From Rhizobium sp. (lineage in GTDB: Bacteria; Pseudomonadota; Alphaproteobacteria; Rhizobiales; Rhizobiaceae), in NCBI GenBank assembly GCA_019739215.1, contig JAHHDR010000024.1:369001-433000 (forward strand): a stretch of DNA of 64,000 bases. Direction: 5' to 3'. The notes below the pieces were generated by a model. It saw nothing but the letters and a program-made list of their open reading frames with translations. It was not told the origin of the DNA and made no database searches. Positions within the stretch are counted from its first letter, which is position 1. Each line of letters begins with the position of its first letter. The translations under genes and the position numbers were made by a program. Positions 9,101 to 18,648 of the stretch are shown here, piece by piece.

Positions 9101-10303
9101 TCAGCCATCCGTCTTGGTGGCGGAGACCGCCTTGTTGAGTGTGGTGCCGACCAGTTGCTCGACGCGGATGCGGGCGTCAAGCGACGTCTTGTACGCCTCC
9201 GAGGCCGCCTTGGCCGGCGCGGGCAGTTTTTCCCACTCGGCGGCGGCGGCGGCGAAGTCGCCATTGGCGAGGCGCGTCTCGATACGCGCGACCACGGCGT
9301 CCGGGCCTTCACCCTCGACCTCGCCGACCGGGCGGACCTGGATCGCCGAAAGCGCGCTCGACATCAGCCGGTCGGTCAGGCTCTGGTTCGGATCGTCGGT
9401 GCGGCTGGCGGCAAGGATCGTGTCGGCGACATCAGGGAACTCGGCGACGAGTTTGGCGCGCGAAGGCACGCCGGTCGCAGCGAAAGACTTGAGTTCCTTG
9501 ACCGCCGGGTCATCCGGATTGATGCCCTCGAGCGTCGAAAGCTCGGCGAGGAACGGTCCGCCGCGATCGATTGCTGCCTTGAGGCCGGCGGATGCGATCG
9601 CCACGGCAACCTCGACATCGTCGCGTGGCTGGTCAAGTTTCTTCTCGATCGCCTCGATGCGCATTTCGAGCGCCGCCCGTGCTGTCTCCGACTCGGTCTT
9701 CAGGGTCGTACCCGCCGTCTCGGCTGCTTTCACCTGTTCGGCAAGTGCGGTGATGCGCGCGTCGGCATCGGCGGAGAGGCCGTTGGCCTCCGGTACCTTG
9801 GCGACCTTTTCCTCGAGCGCCGCGAGCTTGGCTTCGACCGGCGAGAGGTCGACCTTGGGCGTCGCCGCCGCCTGTTCGGCGAGGCCGGCCTTGAGCTGCT
9901 CGATGTCCGACGACATCAGGTTGAGCGAGGCTTCGGCCTTCTCATTGGTGCCGAGCGATGGCAGTACGCCCCAATATTGCAGTCCGGCGGCGCCACCCAA
10001 CGCGATGACGCCACCGAGCAGGCTCGCGGCGATGAGGCCAAGGGTGCCCTGGTTGCGGGCCGGTTCGCCGGGAGCCGCGCTCCGCTCCTGGGTGCTGGCA
10101 TTCGGGATGCCGGAATAGCTCTTCGCCGACTGTTCGGACGCCGCGGAGTCCGCCCCTGTCTCCCGTGCCGCCTCGGCGGTCACGTTGTCCTCGCTTGCGT
10201 CCGCATCTGCCGCCGGCATCTCTTTGACTTCCTCCGCCCCGAGGTCGATCGTGACCGGATCGGGCTTCGGCCTGGAATTGCGGCTCAGGTCTTCCGGTTC
10301 CAT
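9101..10303 (-). CDS. Mitofilin/Mic60-like inner membrane protein of the hem operon
   Basis: A 400-aa protein: a long hydrophilic, acidic, disordered N-terminus (about 1-85), one transmembrane helix (GTLGLIAASLLGGVIALGG region), a coiled coil (about 130-225, heptad-rich with EAKLAALEEKVAKV), and a C-terminal mitofilin-like helical domain (SFAATGVPSRAKLVAEFPDVA). This matches alphaproteobacterial Mic60, known to be encoded beside hemY and implicated in membrane curvature and crista-like intracytoplasmic membranes. The start is ATG 10303; an upstream in-frame ATG at 10372 adds 23 unconserved residues. It lies between hemD and hemY. Confidence 0.8.
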   Translation of the reverse strand: MEPEDLSRNSRPKPDPVTIDLGAEEVKEMPAADADASEDNVTAEAARETGADSAASEQSAKSYSGIPNASTQERSAAPGEPARNQGTLGLIAASLLGGVIALGGAAGLQYWGVLPSLGTNEKAEASLNLMSSDIEQLKAGLAEQAAATPKVDLSPVEAKLAALEEKVAKVPEANGLSADADARITALAEQVKAAETAGTTLKTESETARAALEMRIEAIEKKLDQPRDDVEVAVAIASAGLKAAIDRGGPFLAELSTLEGINPDDPAVKELKSFAATGVPSRAKLVAEFPDVADTILAASRTDDPNQSLTDRLMSSALSAIQVRPVGEVEGEGPDAVVARIETRLANGDFAAAAAEWEKLPAPAKAASEAYKTSLDARIRVEQLVGTTLNKAVSATKTDG

Positions 10304-10385
10304 CTGGATGCCTTTCTCTTCTCTCGCCTTGCGGCCTGGGGAGAAGCTTAGTCGCCCCTCCCACCGTCGCAAGGCATTTTTCCTG

Positions 10386-11111
10386 TCACAGCAGATCTAT
10401 GAGTTCGTCCTCGTCGGGATTGTCGCTCGCCACGACGCTGTTCTGCAGCTCTTCCGGCACAGCTTCGGCAATATTGCGGCTGAGGCAGAGAAAGAGTGTC
10501 TTTCCGATGGCTTCGCGGCTCTGGCGGAAGATCTCGAGCTCGAAAAAGGCATTGGCCGCCTCGCGTGAATAGAAGAACACCGCATCGGCCTTCACCTCCA
10601 CCAGCATCGCCTGCTGCGCCTCGATCGAATAGATGATCGGCTCCATGCGGTAGGATTCGGCAACGACGCAATCCACGTCATTCTCCGCCAGCACTTTTTC
10701 GAACCGACCCATCCGCTTCTCGCCCGCCAGATACAGGATCGGCAGCGCAGCACGGCCAGCAGACGCGTAGTGGTCAAGCACCAGGTTGCCGAGCTCGAGC
10801 CCGCTGCCACTGGCGACCTCGACATCGCTGAAGCCAATCGCGTGCGCGGCGCGCGCCGTTGCCTTGCCCACCGCGAAAACCCTGGTGCCGAGATGCGGCG
10901 TCAGGGCGGGGCCAAGATGCTCCAGACCCCGAACGGCTTCGGCCGAGCTTATCGCCAGGGCCGCATGCGGCACTGCCAGTGCCGCTTCAACCGCGACGGG
11001 ATCATGAACCGGCTCGAAGAGCGGGAAGCCTGCCACCTCATGGCCGAGTTCCTCGAGCTTGGCGATGGTTCCGCCAGCGCGATTGTTCGGCCTGGTGATC
11101 AGCACCCGCAT
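10386..11111 (-). CDS. hemD: Uroporphyrinogen-III synthase
   Basis: A 241-aa cytosolic enzyme that cyclises hydroxymethylbilane to uroporphyrinogen III with inversion of ring D. It is recognised by MRVLITRPNNRAGGT at the N-terminus, FAVGKATARAAHAIGF, and the C-terminal FFYSREAANAFF, in the two-lobed HemD arrangement. Sequence conservation in HemD is low, so position is strong supporting evidence: the start lies 3 nt after the hemC stop, and hemY with its Mic60 partner follows. Confidence 0.9.
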   Translation of the reverse strand: MRVLITRPNNRAGGTIAKLEELGHEVAGFPLFEPVHDPVAVEAALAVPHAALAISSAEAVRGLEHLGPALTPHLGTRVFAVGKATARAAHAIGFSDVEVASGSGLELGNLVLDHYASAGRAALPILYLAGEKRMGRFEKVLAENDVDCVVAESYRMEPIIYSIEAQQAMLVEVKADAVFFYSREAANAFFELEIFRQSREAIGKTLFLCLSRNIAEAVPEELQNSVVASDNPDEDELIDLL

Positions 11112-11114
11112 GGC

Positions 11115-12045
11115 TCAGCCCCAGCTTTCGAAAAAACCGGTTCCGGCGCGCTCGCGAACGGCCCACCCGGCCTCCCGGCCCATGGTGATTGCCTCGGATC
11201 GTTTTCCATCGCGTGCTATGGAATGGTGGGTCTGTCCGTCCGGGGTGAGAATCATGCCCTCGAAATGAATTGCGCCACCGTCGACCTGTGCATAGCCGGC
11301 GATGGGCGTGCGACAGGAGCCGTCGAGGACTTCAAGGAAGGCGCGCTCGCAACTGACCGATGCAAATGTGTCGGCATCATTGATCGGCGCCAGCAGTGCG
11401 CGGACGGTGTCGTTGTCGCTGCGCGCCTCTATGCAGATGGCGCCCTGGGGCCGGCGCCGGCGGAAAGATCGCGGGATCGAGGACCTGCGTGGCGACGTCC
11501 GGCTTGCCGAGTCGCTTGAGACCGGCGAAGGCGAGCAGCGTGGCATCGGCTTCGCCGTCGGCCAGCTTGCGCAACCGTGTGTCGACCAGGCCGCGGAAGA
11601 TCTTGACGTTGAGATCCGGGCGCAACTTGCGCACCAGTGCCTGGCGTCGCAGCGAGGCGGTGCCGACCATCGCGGCGATCGGCATTTCGGCCAGCGTCGG
11701 CGCGAGATGGCTGACGAAGGCATCGCGGATGTCCTCGCGCGGCAGGTAGGCAATAATTTCCAGGCCATAGGGCAACCTTGTTGCCATGTCCTTGGAGGAA
11801 TGCACCGCAAAATCGAGCTCTCCGGACAGGAGCTGGGTCTCGAGTTCTGCGGTGAACAGGCCCTTGCCGCCGATTTCGGACAGCGGCCGATCGGTGATGC
11901 GGTCGCCCTTGGTCGACATGACGACGATCTCGAAAGCTTCCTCGGGCAGGCCGTGCGCCAGCATCAGCCGGGCACGGGTTTCCGCAGCCTGCGCCAGGGC
12001 GAGCGGGCTGCCGCGCGTGCCGATCCGGTAAGCTTTTGTTTGCAT
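11115..12045 (-). CDS. hemC: Porphobilinogen deaminase (hydroxymethylbilane synthase), one frameshift
   Basis: Condenses four porphobilinogens to hydroxymethylbilane using a dipyrromethane cofactor. Visible blocks are [14 protein letters not shown], the [11 protein letters not shown] loop, [10 protein letters not shown] and [11 protein letters not shown]. The cofactor cysteine lies in [12 protein letters not shown] near the C-terminus. The frame breaks at 11447-11450, where four G (C on the coding strand) stand in place of an expected three; deleting one restores [18 protein letters not shown]. Start ATG 12045. Divergent from tsaD with 77 bp between; upstream of hemD in the same operon. Confidence 0.92.
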
Positions 12046-12122
12046 AGGCGCCGGTCTCTCGTGTAATCGGCTCTCACCTAAACATCTTTGATCCCATCCG
12101 CAATCTGACAAAAGGCGCAAGC

Positions 12123-13214
12123 TTGGCAGGCAGTCGCATCCTCGGCATCGAATCAAGCTGCGACGAGACGGCCGCGGCGGTCGTCGAACGTCGGGCCGAC
12201 GGTACCGGCGTGATCCTGGCCGACGTCGTCCTGTCGCAGCTGGAAGACCATGCGGCCTATGGCGGCGTGGTGCCGGAAATCGCGGCGCGCGCCCATGCCG
12301 AGGCCCTCGATCGCCTGATCGAGGAAGCGCTGACCCGTTCCGGCACCCGGCTCGAGGATGTCGATGCGATCGCCGCCACCTCCGGTCCCGGGCTGATCGG
12401 CGGGCTGATCGTCGGACTGTTGACCGGCAAGGCCATCGCCATGGCCACGGGCAAGCCGCTCTATGCCGTCAACCATCTCGAGGGCCATGCGCTCACGGCT
12501 CGGCTGACCGATGGTCTCGCCTTTCCCTATCTCCTGCTTCTGGTCTCCGGCGGGCACACCCAGCTCATCCTGGTCAAGGGCGTCGGCGACTACGAGCGCT
12601 GGGGCACGACGATTGACGATGCGCTGGGCGAAGCCTTCGACAAGACCGCCAAGCTGCTCGGCCTGCCCTATCCCGGCGGCCCGGCGGTGGAGCGCGCCGC
12701 GCAAACGGGCGACCCCAAGCGCTTTGTCTTCCCGCGACCGATGGTCGGCGAGGCGCGTCTCGATTTTTCCTTCTCCGGCCTCAAGACCGCCGTGCGCCAG
12801 GCCGCCGAAAAGGTGGCACCGGTGACCGACCAGGATATTGCCGATATCTGCGCCTCGTTCCAGAATGCGGTGTCGCGCACGCTGAAGGACCGCGTCGGCC
12901 GTGGGCTTGCCCGCTTCCGCGAGCGCTTTCCTGACGCAGAGCAGCCTGCGCTGGTCGTCGCCGGCGGTGTCGCGGCCAATCGTGAGGTCAGGACGACGTT
13001 GCAGGCAATCTGCGATGCCGGCCGCTTCCGTTTCGTCGCGCCGCCGATGGCGCTCTGCACCGACAATGCCGCGATGATCGCCTGGGCAGGGCTGGAGCGC
13101 ATGGCCGCAGGCCTTGGTCCTGATGACCTGACCGTCGCGCCGCGCTCGCGCTGGCCGCTCGACGCCGATGCGGCATCCCTGATCGGCAGCGGCAAGCGCG
13201 GAGCCAAGGCATGA
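12123..13214 (+). CDS. tsaD: tRNA N6-adenosine threonylcarbamoyltransferase
   Basis: A 363-aa Kae1/TsaD ATPase that transfers threonylcarbamoyl from TC-AMP to A37 of ANN-decoding tRNAs, acting with TsaB, TsaC and TsaE. The signatures are [13 protein letters not shown] at residues 8-20, the metal-binding HLEGH (His118 and His122), VSGGHTQL, and the C-terminal [13 protein letters not shown]. The start appears to be TTG 12123 ([12 protein letters not shown]). The stop overlaps the gpsA start as ATGA, indicating translational coupling. Essential in most bacteria; normal length. Confidence 0.95.
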   Translation: MAGSRILGIESSCDETAAAVVERRADGTGVILADVVLSQLEDHAAYGGVVPEIAARAHAEALDRLIEEALTRSGTRLEDVDAIAATSGPGLIGGLIVGLLTGKAIAMATGKPLYAVNHLEGHALTARLTDGLAFPYLLLLVSGGHTQLILVKGVGDYERWGTTIDDALGEAFDKTAKLLGLPYPGGPAVERAAQTGDPKRFVFPRPMVGEARLDFSFSGLKTAVRQAAEKVAPVTDQDIADICASFQNAVSRTLKDRVGRGLARFRERFPDAEQPALVVAGGVAANREVRTTLQAICDAGRFRFVAPPMALCTDNAAMIAWAGLERMAAGLGPDDLTVAPRSRWPLDADAASLIGSGKRGAKA

Positions 13215-14216
13215 GCCCCTTGGCAGGCCAGAAGCGTGAGACCATCGTCGTCGTCGGCTCCGGCGCCTTCGGAACGGCGCTGGCTGCCGTTGCGACGCTC
13301 TCGGGCAAGGCCGACGTGACCCTGCTCTGCCGGCGGCAGGCCCAGGTCGAGGCGCTGCGGGCGAGGCGCATCAATGAAAGCGGCCTGCCCGGCATCACGC
13401 TTCCCGACGGCATCAGGTTCGAGGTCGACGCCTCGGTCCTCGAAGATGCCGACATCGTGCTCTTCGTCATGCCCAGCCAGCAACAGGCCAGCGCCGCGCG
13501 CGGACTGGCTGTCCATCTCCATCATCACCAGTCGATCGTCACCTGCGCCAAGGGCATCGACAAGTCGTCTGGCCGGCTGCTGACCGAGGTTCTGGACGAG
13601 GCGCTGCCCGGTCATTCGATCTCGGTCCTTTCGGGCCCGGGCTTTGCCGCTGACATCGCGAAGGGACTTCCAACGGCAATGGTCGTGGCTTCTCCGGAAC
13701 TGGCCGAGGCCGAGCGGATCGCCCGGGCGATCTCGGGCCCCTCGTTCCGGCTCTATCCCTCGACCGACCGGATCGGTGTGCAACTCGGCGGCGCACTGAA
13801 GAACGTCCTGGCCATCGCCTGCGGCATCGTCGAGGGCGCGGGCCTCGGCGATTCGGCACGGGCGGCGCTGATTGCGCGGGGGCCTTGCGGAGATGTCGCG
13901 CTTCGTGGAAGCGCATGGTGGATCGCCCGAAACGGTCAGCGGTCTCTCCGGTCTCGGCGACCTCGTGCTGACCGCCACCAGCCACCAGTCACGCAACCTG
14001 CGTTTCGGTATCGAGACCGGCCGCACCGGCCATGCGACGCTTCCTACCGGCGAACTGGTCGAGGGCGCGCATGCCGCCGCCATCGCCGACCGGATCGCCG
14101 GGGCGCGCGGCATCGACATGCCGATCACCCGCGCCGTGGCAGAGATCATCGAGGGTCGCCTGGACGTGCGCGCCGCCATGGCGAGCCTGATGTCACGACC
14201 CATCACCACCGAATGA
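13211..14216 (+). CDS. gpsA: Glycerol-3-phosphate dehydrogenase [NAD(P)+], one frameshift
   Basis: Makes sn-glycerol-3-phosphate from DHAP for phospholipid synthesis. The Rossmann motif GSGAFG is at residues 16-21; the substrate-domain blocks are [31 protein letters not shown] and, in the second frame, [18 protein letters not shown]. The frame shifts at 13878-13882: five G where four are expected; removing one joins ALIARG to [13 protein letters not shown]. Coupled to tsaD by a 4-nt overlap, an arrangement common in rhizobia. The YCII gene follows 26 nt downstream. Confidence 0.93.
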
Positions 14217-14242
14217 AAGTTCACTCGAAGAAAGGACAGAAC

Positions 14243-14537
14243 ATGCTTTTTGCCTTCGTCTGCCAGGACAAGCCCGGTGCGCTGCAGCTGCGCATGGATA
14301 CACGCCCCGCGCATATCGCGTTTCTCGACGGCCTTAATGCGGACGGCACGCTCGCCTTCGCCGGTCCGTTTCTTGACGCCGACGGCAAGCCGAACGGCAG
14401 CCTCGTGGTGGTGAAGACCGAGACCATCGAGGATGCCCGGGCGCTGTCGGCTGCGGACCCCTATGCCAAGGGCCGGTCTGTTCGCCTCGGTCGATGTCCG
14501 GGCCTGGAACTGGACCTACAACAAGCCGGAGGCATGA
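14243..14537 (+). CDS. YCII-related (YciI-like) protein, one frameshift
   Basis: A small soluble YCII-domain protein of about 97 aa (ferredoxin-like fold; family members include dehydrochlorinase-like enzymes). [20 protein letters not shown] carries the conserved start region, with RPAHIAFL containing the conserved histidine, then [22 protein letters not shown] after correction. The frame breaks at 14470-14472 (GGG for expected GG). Start ATG 14243 with AAAGGAC upstream. Stop at 14535-14537, one nt before the EVE-domain gene, so co-transcribed with gpsA and the EVE gene. Substrate unknown. Confidence 0.8.
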
Positions 14538-14538
14538 G

Positions 14539-14973
14539 ATGGCCTACTGGCTGTTCAAGTCCGAGCCCGACGCCTTCTCCTGGGAGAAGCTGAAATCCAT
14601 GGGCGAGAAAGGCCAGGAGTGGGACGGCGTGCGCAACTATGCCGCCCGCAACAACATGCGCCTGATGAAGATCGGCGACAAAGGCTTCTTCTACCATTCC
14701 AACGAAGGCCGCGAAATCGTGGGCATCGCCGAGGTCTGCGCGCTGGCGCATCCGGATTCGACCGCCGACAACCCGACCTGGGAGTGTGTCGACATCCGCG
14801 CCGTGGTCGATATCCCCAAGCCGATCAATCTCGATGAGATCAAGGCCGATCCCCGGCTCGCCGAGATGATCCTGGTCAAGAATTCCCGGCTCTCGGTCCA
14901 GCCGGTGACCGACGAGGAATATGCCTATATCTGCGAGCGCTGCGGCCTGGACAATCCGCCGACGTCGCCGTGA
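14539..14973 (+). CDS. EVE domain-containing protein
   Basis: A 144-aa single EVE (PUA-like) domain: [15 protein letters not shown] at the start, [14 protein letters not shown], then [19 protein letters not shown], and [16 protein letters not shown] domains bind modified bases in DNA or RNA; the stand-alone bacterial forms are conserved but their ligand is rarely known. Start ATG 14539, 1 nt after the YCII stop; its stop codon overlaps the methyltransferase GTG start (GTGA). The tight linkage to tsaD, a tRNA-modification gene, two genes upstream is suggestive only. Confidence 0.9.
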   Translation: MAYWLFKSEPDAFSWEKLKSMGEKGQEWDGVRNYAARNNMRLMKIGDKGFFYHSNEGREIVGIAEVCALAHPDSTADNPTWECVDIRAVVDIPKPINLDEIKADPRLAEMILVKNSRLSVQPVTDEEYAYICERCGLDNPPTSP

Positions 14974-15626
14974 AGACGGATCCCGAGCGCTTCATTCTCG
15001 ACAACACGTCGGTGATGTCGCCGCCGCATGTGCCGGAGATCAGGCTTCATCTCGCCGACGAGGCGCATGATCTGTGGCTGAAGACCGAAGCCGAGCTCGA
15101 GGCAATCGGCCTGCCGCCGCCCTTCTGGGCCTTCGCCTGGGCCGGCGGGCAGGGCCTGGCGCGCCATGTGCTCGACCATCCCGACCTGGTGCGCGGCAGG
15201 CATGTGCTGGATTTCGCCTCGGGGTCGGGGCTTGTGGCGATCGCGGCCATGAAGGCGGGTGCGGCCTCGGTGCTCACTGCGGATATCGATCCGTGGGCTG
15301 CCACGGCGATCGAGCTCAATAGCCGGCTCAATGACGTCGCGCTGGCTGTTGCCGGCGAGGATCAGTTGGGCCGCATGGTAGAGGCGGACATTCTGCTTGC
15401 AGGCGACGTCTTCTACGACAAGGCTTTCGCCGATGCGCTGATACCGTGGTTCTCGGCGCTCGCAAGGCAGGGGATGAGTGTCATCGTCGGCGATCCCGGG
15501 CGTGCCTATTGCCCGAAAGACCGGATGACGCCCCTGGCCACCTATGAGATTCCCGTGACGCGGGCGCTCGAGGATGCCGAGGTGAAGCGGACGACGGTGT
15601 GGCAGTTCGATTGCCCGGTTTCTTGA
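14970..15626 (+). CDS. Protein lysine methyltransferase, ETF-beta (METTL20-like)
   Basis: A 218-aa class I SAM-dependent methyltransferase. Motif I is VLDFASGSGLVAIAAMKAGA (about residues 79-98), motif II/acidic DIDPWAATAIELN, and post-I AGDVFYDKAFA with the D-x-F-Y-D signature. The long conserved front part (DPERFILDNT, LWLKTEAELE, PPPFWAFAWAGGQGLAR) is characteristic of METTL20 homologues; the Agrobacterium member methylates the electron-transfer flavoprotein beta subunit and also L7/L12. GTG start overlapping the EVE stop by 4 nt. Activity on ETF-beta is inferred from the family. Confidence 0.85.
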   Translation: MKTDPERFILDNTSVMSPPHVPEIRLHLADEAHDLWLKTEAELEAIGLPPPFWAFAWAGGQGLARHVLDHPDLVRGRHVLDFASGSGLVAIAAMKAGAASVLTADIDPWAATAIELNSRLNDVALAVAGEDQLGRMVEADILLAGDVFYDKAFADALIPWFSALARQGMSVIVGDPGRAYCPKDRMTPLATYEIPVTRALEDAEVKRTTVWQFDCPVS

Positions 15627-15675
15627 CCTGGCATGCACGATAGATTCAACTGAAGCCGTGATCTGGAGCATTTCC

Positions 15676-16119
15676 ATGGATTTTTCATCGATCAATTTCC
15701 TGTCGGTCGGCGTCGCCACGGTAGCAGGCTATGTTGTGGGCGCGATCTACTACATGGCGCTCGGCAAGCTGTGGGTGAGGGCGGCGGGACTGGATGCGGC
15801 GAAGATGACGATGCGCTATTCGCCCTTCGTGATTTCCTTCGTTGCCGAGTTCGTCCTGGCCATGGTGCTCTATTTCGTGCTCGACGATATTACTTTCGCC
15901 GGTACGTTTTCGGAGGATTTCGACCTCAAGGCCGGCGTCGCATGGGCACTCTTGTTGTGGCTCGGGCTGGTTGCCGTGCCTCTCACTGTCAATCACCGTT
16001 ACCAGGGCGCGAGCTGGGCGCTGACGCTGATCGATGGCGTTCACTGGCTGCTGGTGCTGGTCGTGATGGCGGGTATCATCGGCTGGTTCGGTCCGTCCGT
16101 GGAAGCAACCCTGACTTAA
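15676..16119 (+). CDS. DUF1761-family membrane protein
   Basis: A 147-aa protein with four hydrophobic helices (ATVAGYVVGAIYYMALG; SFVAEFVLAMVLYFVL; VAWALLLWLGLVAVPLTV; HWLLVLVVMAGIIGWF). The GAIYYMALGKLW region is typical of DUF1761. Start ATG 15676 is supported by GGAG 8 nt upstream; the GTG at 15658 would add six residues without support. No function is established for the family. Confidence 0.75.
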   Translation: MDFSSINFLSVGVATVAGYVVGAIYYMALGKLWVRAAGLDAAKMTMRYSPFVISFVAEFVLAMVLYFVLDDITFAGTFSEDFDLKAGVAWALLLWLGLVAVPLTVNHRYQGASWALTLIDGVHWLLVLVVMAGIIGWFGPSVEATLT

Positions 16120-16170
16120 CCGGCGCTTCACCATTCCCGGGCATGCTTGCACGATGGAGGCAGGCAGCCC

Positions 16171-17109
16171 GTGAATGAAATCCTTATCTTCGCCGATGAA
16201 AAACTGCTGGCCGACCGGCAGTCCTGGCTCGATTCGCTTGCCCATGAACGGCGGCTCTCCACGCTCACCGTCGATGCCTACGAGCGGGATACGCGACAGT
16301 TCCTCCAGTTCCTCGCGGGCCATGCCGGCGGCGCGGTGAAGCGCGCCGATATCCGGGAATTGCGGCCCTCGGACCTGCGGGCCTTCCTCGCCAGCCGTCG
16401 CAAGGGGGGCGCTGGCGCCCGAACGCTCGGGCGCGGGCTTGCGGGGCTCCGATCCTTCCTCCGTCATCTCGAAAAGAAGGGGCTGGCCAATGCGGCCGGA
16501 GCCCGGGCCGTGCGCTCGCCGAAACAGGGCAAGAGCCTGCCGAAGCCGCTGACTGCCGCACAGGCGCTCAGGGTGAGTTCCGACGAGGGCCAGCTTGCCG
16601 AGGAGCCATGGATCGCAGCCCGCAACGCCGCGGTTCTGAGCCTGCTCTACGGCTCGGGACTGCGAATTTCCGAGGCGCTGGGGCTGACACGCGCAGATCT
16701 GGCGGCGGAGACGAAAAGCCTGCGAATCACCGGAAAGGGTGGCAAGACGCGGATCGTGCCGCTGCTGCCGGCGACGCGCGAAGCCATCACGGCCTATCTC
16801 GCCCTGTGCCCCCTTGCCATCGCGCCCGGCGAGCCGATTTTCCGGGGCGCGCGGGGCGGCCCGTTGCAGCCTGCAATCATCCAGCGCGAGATGCAGAGGA
16901 TGCGTTCGGCACTGGGCCTGCCGGAGTCCGCCACGCCGCATGCGCTGCGCCATTCTTTCGCCACGCATCTTCTATCCGCTGGCGGTGATTTGCGGGCCAT
17001 CCAGGAACTGCTCGGCCATGCCAGCCTATCGACGACCCAGGTCTATACCGGCGTCGACGCGGCACGGCTGCTCGAAAGCTATGAGCGTGCGCATCCCCGC
17101 GCCGGTTGA
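16171..17109 (+). CDS. xerC: Tyrosine recombinase, XerC type
   Basis: A 312-aa site-specific recombinase that with XerD resolves chromosome dimers at dif. The N-terminal SAM-like core-binding domain (about 10-100) has LSTLTVDAYERDTRQFLQFL. The catalytic domain shows the Arg box GSGLRISEALGL, Lys hairpin GKGGKTRIVPLL, HALRHSFATHLL (His-x-x-Arg), LLGHASLSTTQVYT with the second His, and the nucleophile Tyr in VYT. A GTG start at 16171 is supported by GGAGG upstream; TTG 16147 is the alternative. Position between tsaD-gpsA and lpd fits chromosomal Xer, and no phage genes are near. Confidence 0.85.
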   Translation: MNEILIFADEKLLADRQSWLDSLAHERRLSTLTVDAYERDTRQFLQFLAGHAGGAVKRADIRELRPSDLRAFLASRRKGGAGARTLGRGLAGLRSFLRHLEKKGLANAAGARAVRSPKQGKSLPKPLTAAQALRVSSDEGQLAEEPWIAARNAAVLSLLYGSGLRISEALGLTRADLAAETKSLRITGKGGKTRIVPLLPATREAITAYLALCPLAIAPGEPIFRGARGGPLQPAIIQREMQRMRSALGLPESATPHALRHSFATHLLSAGGDLRAIQELLGHASLSTTQVYTGVDAARLLESYERAHPRAG

Positions 17110-17187
17110 CGGCAACGTTAACCATAGGCGTTAAGGGAATGTGAGCGGCACCGCGCTAGCCTGCGCCGATTCATACAGGGAAACGCC

Positions 17188-18282
17188 ATGTCCGCCGCTG
17201 TGACGAGATTCAAGGACCGCTTCGCTCCGCTGACACCGGATGCCATCGCCGACCGTGCATTGGGCGTGCTGGCTGCGCTGCCGTTTCTTCTGGTCCTGGC
17301 GCTGCTGCTGGCATTTTTCCAGGCGGCGCCTGCCCGGGCGGAGGATCCTGCCTGTGGCGGAAAGGATCTGCTGGCCGAACTGAAGGCGACCAACCCGGCC
17401 GAATATGCCAGGCTCAGGGCCGAAGGCGACAAGATCAGGAACTCCGGTGTCCGCTTCTGGAAACTCGAAAAGCCCGGTCAGGAGCCGAACTGGCTGCTCG
17501 GCACGATGCATCTTTCCGACCCGCGCGTGACCGACCTGCCGGCCGAGGCGAAAGCCGCGTTTGACACGGCGTCCGTCGTGGTTCTGGAATCCGACGAAAT
17601 CCTCGACCAGCAGAAGGCCGCCGCCCGGCTGATGGCGCGGCCCGACCTGATGTATTTTGCCGGCAAGGAATCCATCGCAGACTACCTCAAGCCGGAGGAA
17701 CGGAAGCTGCTGGAGGACGGGTTTCTCAAGCGCGGCATGCCCTTCGCGGCCATCTCGAAGATGAAGCCCTGGATCCTGACCTCGATGGTGGCGCTGCCGA
17801 CCTGCGAACTCTCCCGCAAGGCCCAGGGCGTGCCCTTTCTCGACATGAAGCTGGCCAGGGATGGCTTGGCTGCCGGCAAGGAAATCAAGGGCGTCGAGAC
17901 GCTGGCCGAGCAGATGGATGTGGTCGCCAGCCTGCCGATGTCGTTTCACGTGAAATCGCTCGTCGGCACTGTGAAGTACCCGCAATATACCGCCGACATG
18001 ATGGAAACGACGCTGCAGCTCTACCTGCAGGGCGACATCGGCCTCGTCTTCCCCGCCGGCGCCTATTTCGCGCCGGAGAAGGACTTGGATGATTTCAAGG
18101 ACATGGCGCTGTTCGAGGAAAAGCTCATTACCCTGCGCAATCACACCATGGCGGATCGCGGCGAGCCGATCCTTGCCCGTGGCAACGTCTTCATGGCCGT
18201 CGGGGCCTTGCATTTGATCGGCGATGAGGGGCTCGTCGAGCTCCTGCGCAAGAAGGGCTACACCGTCACGGCGGTGAAATAG
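17188..18282 (+). CDS. TraB/GumN-family (TIKI-like) membrane-anchored protein
   Basis: A 364-aa protein with one N-terminal transmembrane segment or long signal anchor (residues about 28-48, LAALPFLLVLALLLAFFQ), then a periplasmic TraB/PrgY/GumN domain. The two GX2H motifs are visible: WLLGTMHLSD near residue 107 and VGALHLIGDEGL near the C-terminus, with VVVLESDEI between. Family members include TIKI metalloproteases; protease activity here is unproven. A TTAACCAT CtrA-like half-site lies 62 nt upstream at 17118. Confidence 0.8.
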   Translation: MSAAVTRFKDRFAPLTPDAIADRALGVLAALPFLLVLALLLAFFQAAPARAEDPACGGKDLLAELKATNPAEYARLRAEGDKIRNSGVRFWKLEKPGQEPNWLLGTMHLSDPRVTDLPAEAKAAFDTASVVVLESDEILDQQKAAARLMARPDLMYFAGKESIADYLKPEERKLLEDGFLKRGMPFAAISKMKPWILTSMVALPTCELSRKAQGVPFLDMKLARDGLAAGKEIKGVETLAEQMDVVASLPMSFHVKSLVGTVKYPQYTADMMETTLQLYLQGDIGLVFPAGAYFAPEKDLDDFKDMALFEEKLITLRNHTMADRGEPILARGNVFMAVGALHLIGDEGLVELLRKKGYTVTAVK

Positions 18283-18648
18283 AAATTTGAGAGTGCAGGT
18301 TCTCTGAAACTAAGGCGCCGTTAGCGTGCCGACGCCAGTCTAGGGGCGGTGCACCTCTACGCGCCATGCGAGATTGAGCAACAAAGTTCCGCTATGCCTC
18401 AAAGTCAACCGTGCGGAAAAAAATCGGCTCACTGCTGAAATTGCGTGGAATTTTCGATAATACATCTGAAATTTCGCGCGTAACTATGTTTTTCAGAACT
18501 CAATACTCTGTCCTTTCATTCTTTGCTGCGTCAAATCATTGTCTTGTTCATCTTTGGATCTTGATTTCGAGATCCAAACTCTTCACGATATTCGCATGAC
18601 AACAGTCAGCTGGTTCAAGCTCGACCTGGCACGTGCGATGAGGGTAAG
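18283..18648. other. AT-rich intergenic region upstream of the RTX gene
   Basis: 366 bp, visibly poorer in GC than the flanks, especially 18400-18600. I see no convincing gene, RNA or terminator in it. The base composition and the downstream RTX gene suggest an insertion between the TraB/GumN gene and the lpd cluster. Confidence 0.5.

Noticed and set aside
7937..10351. An 804-aa plus-strand open frame
   Set aside because: It lies opposite hemY and the Mic60-like gene, has low-complexity Arg/Gly/Leu composition and no family features: a high-GC antisense frame.
16171..17109. A phage or island integrase
   Set aside because: Length, motifs and conserved chromosomal context fit XerC; no attachment repeats, tRNA or phage genes are near.
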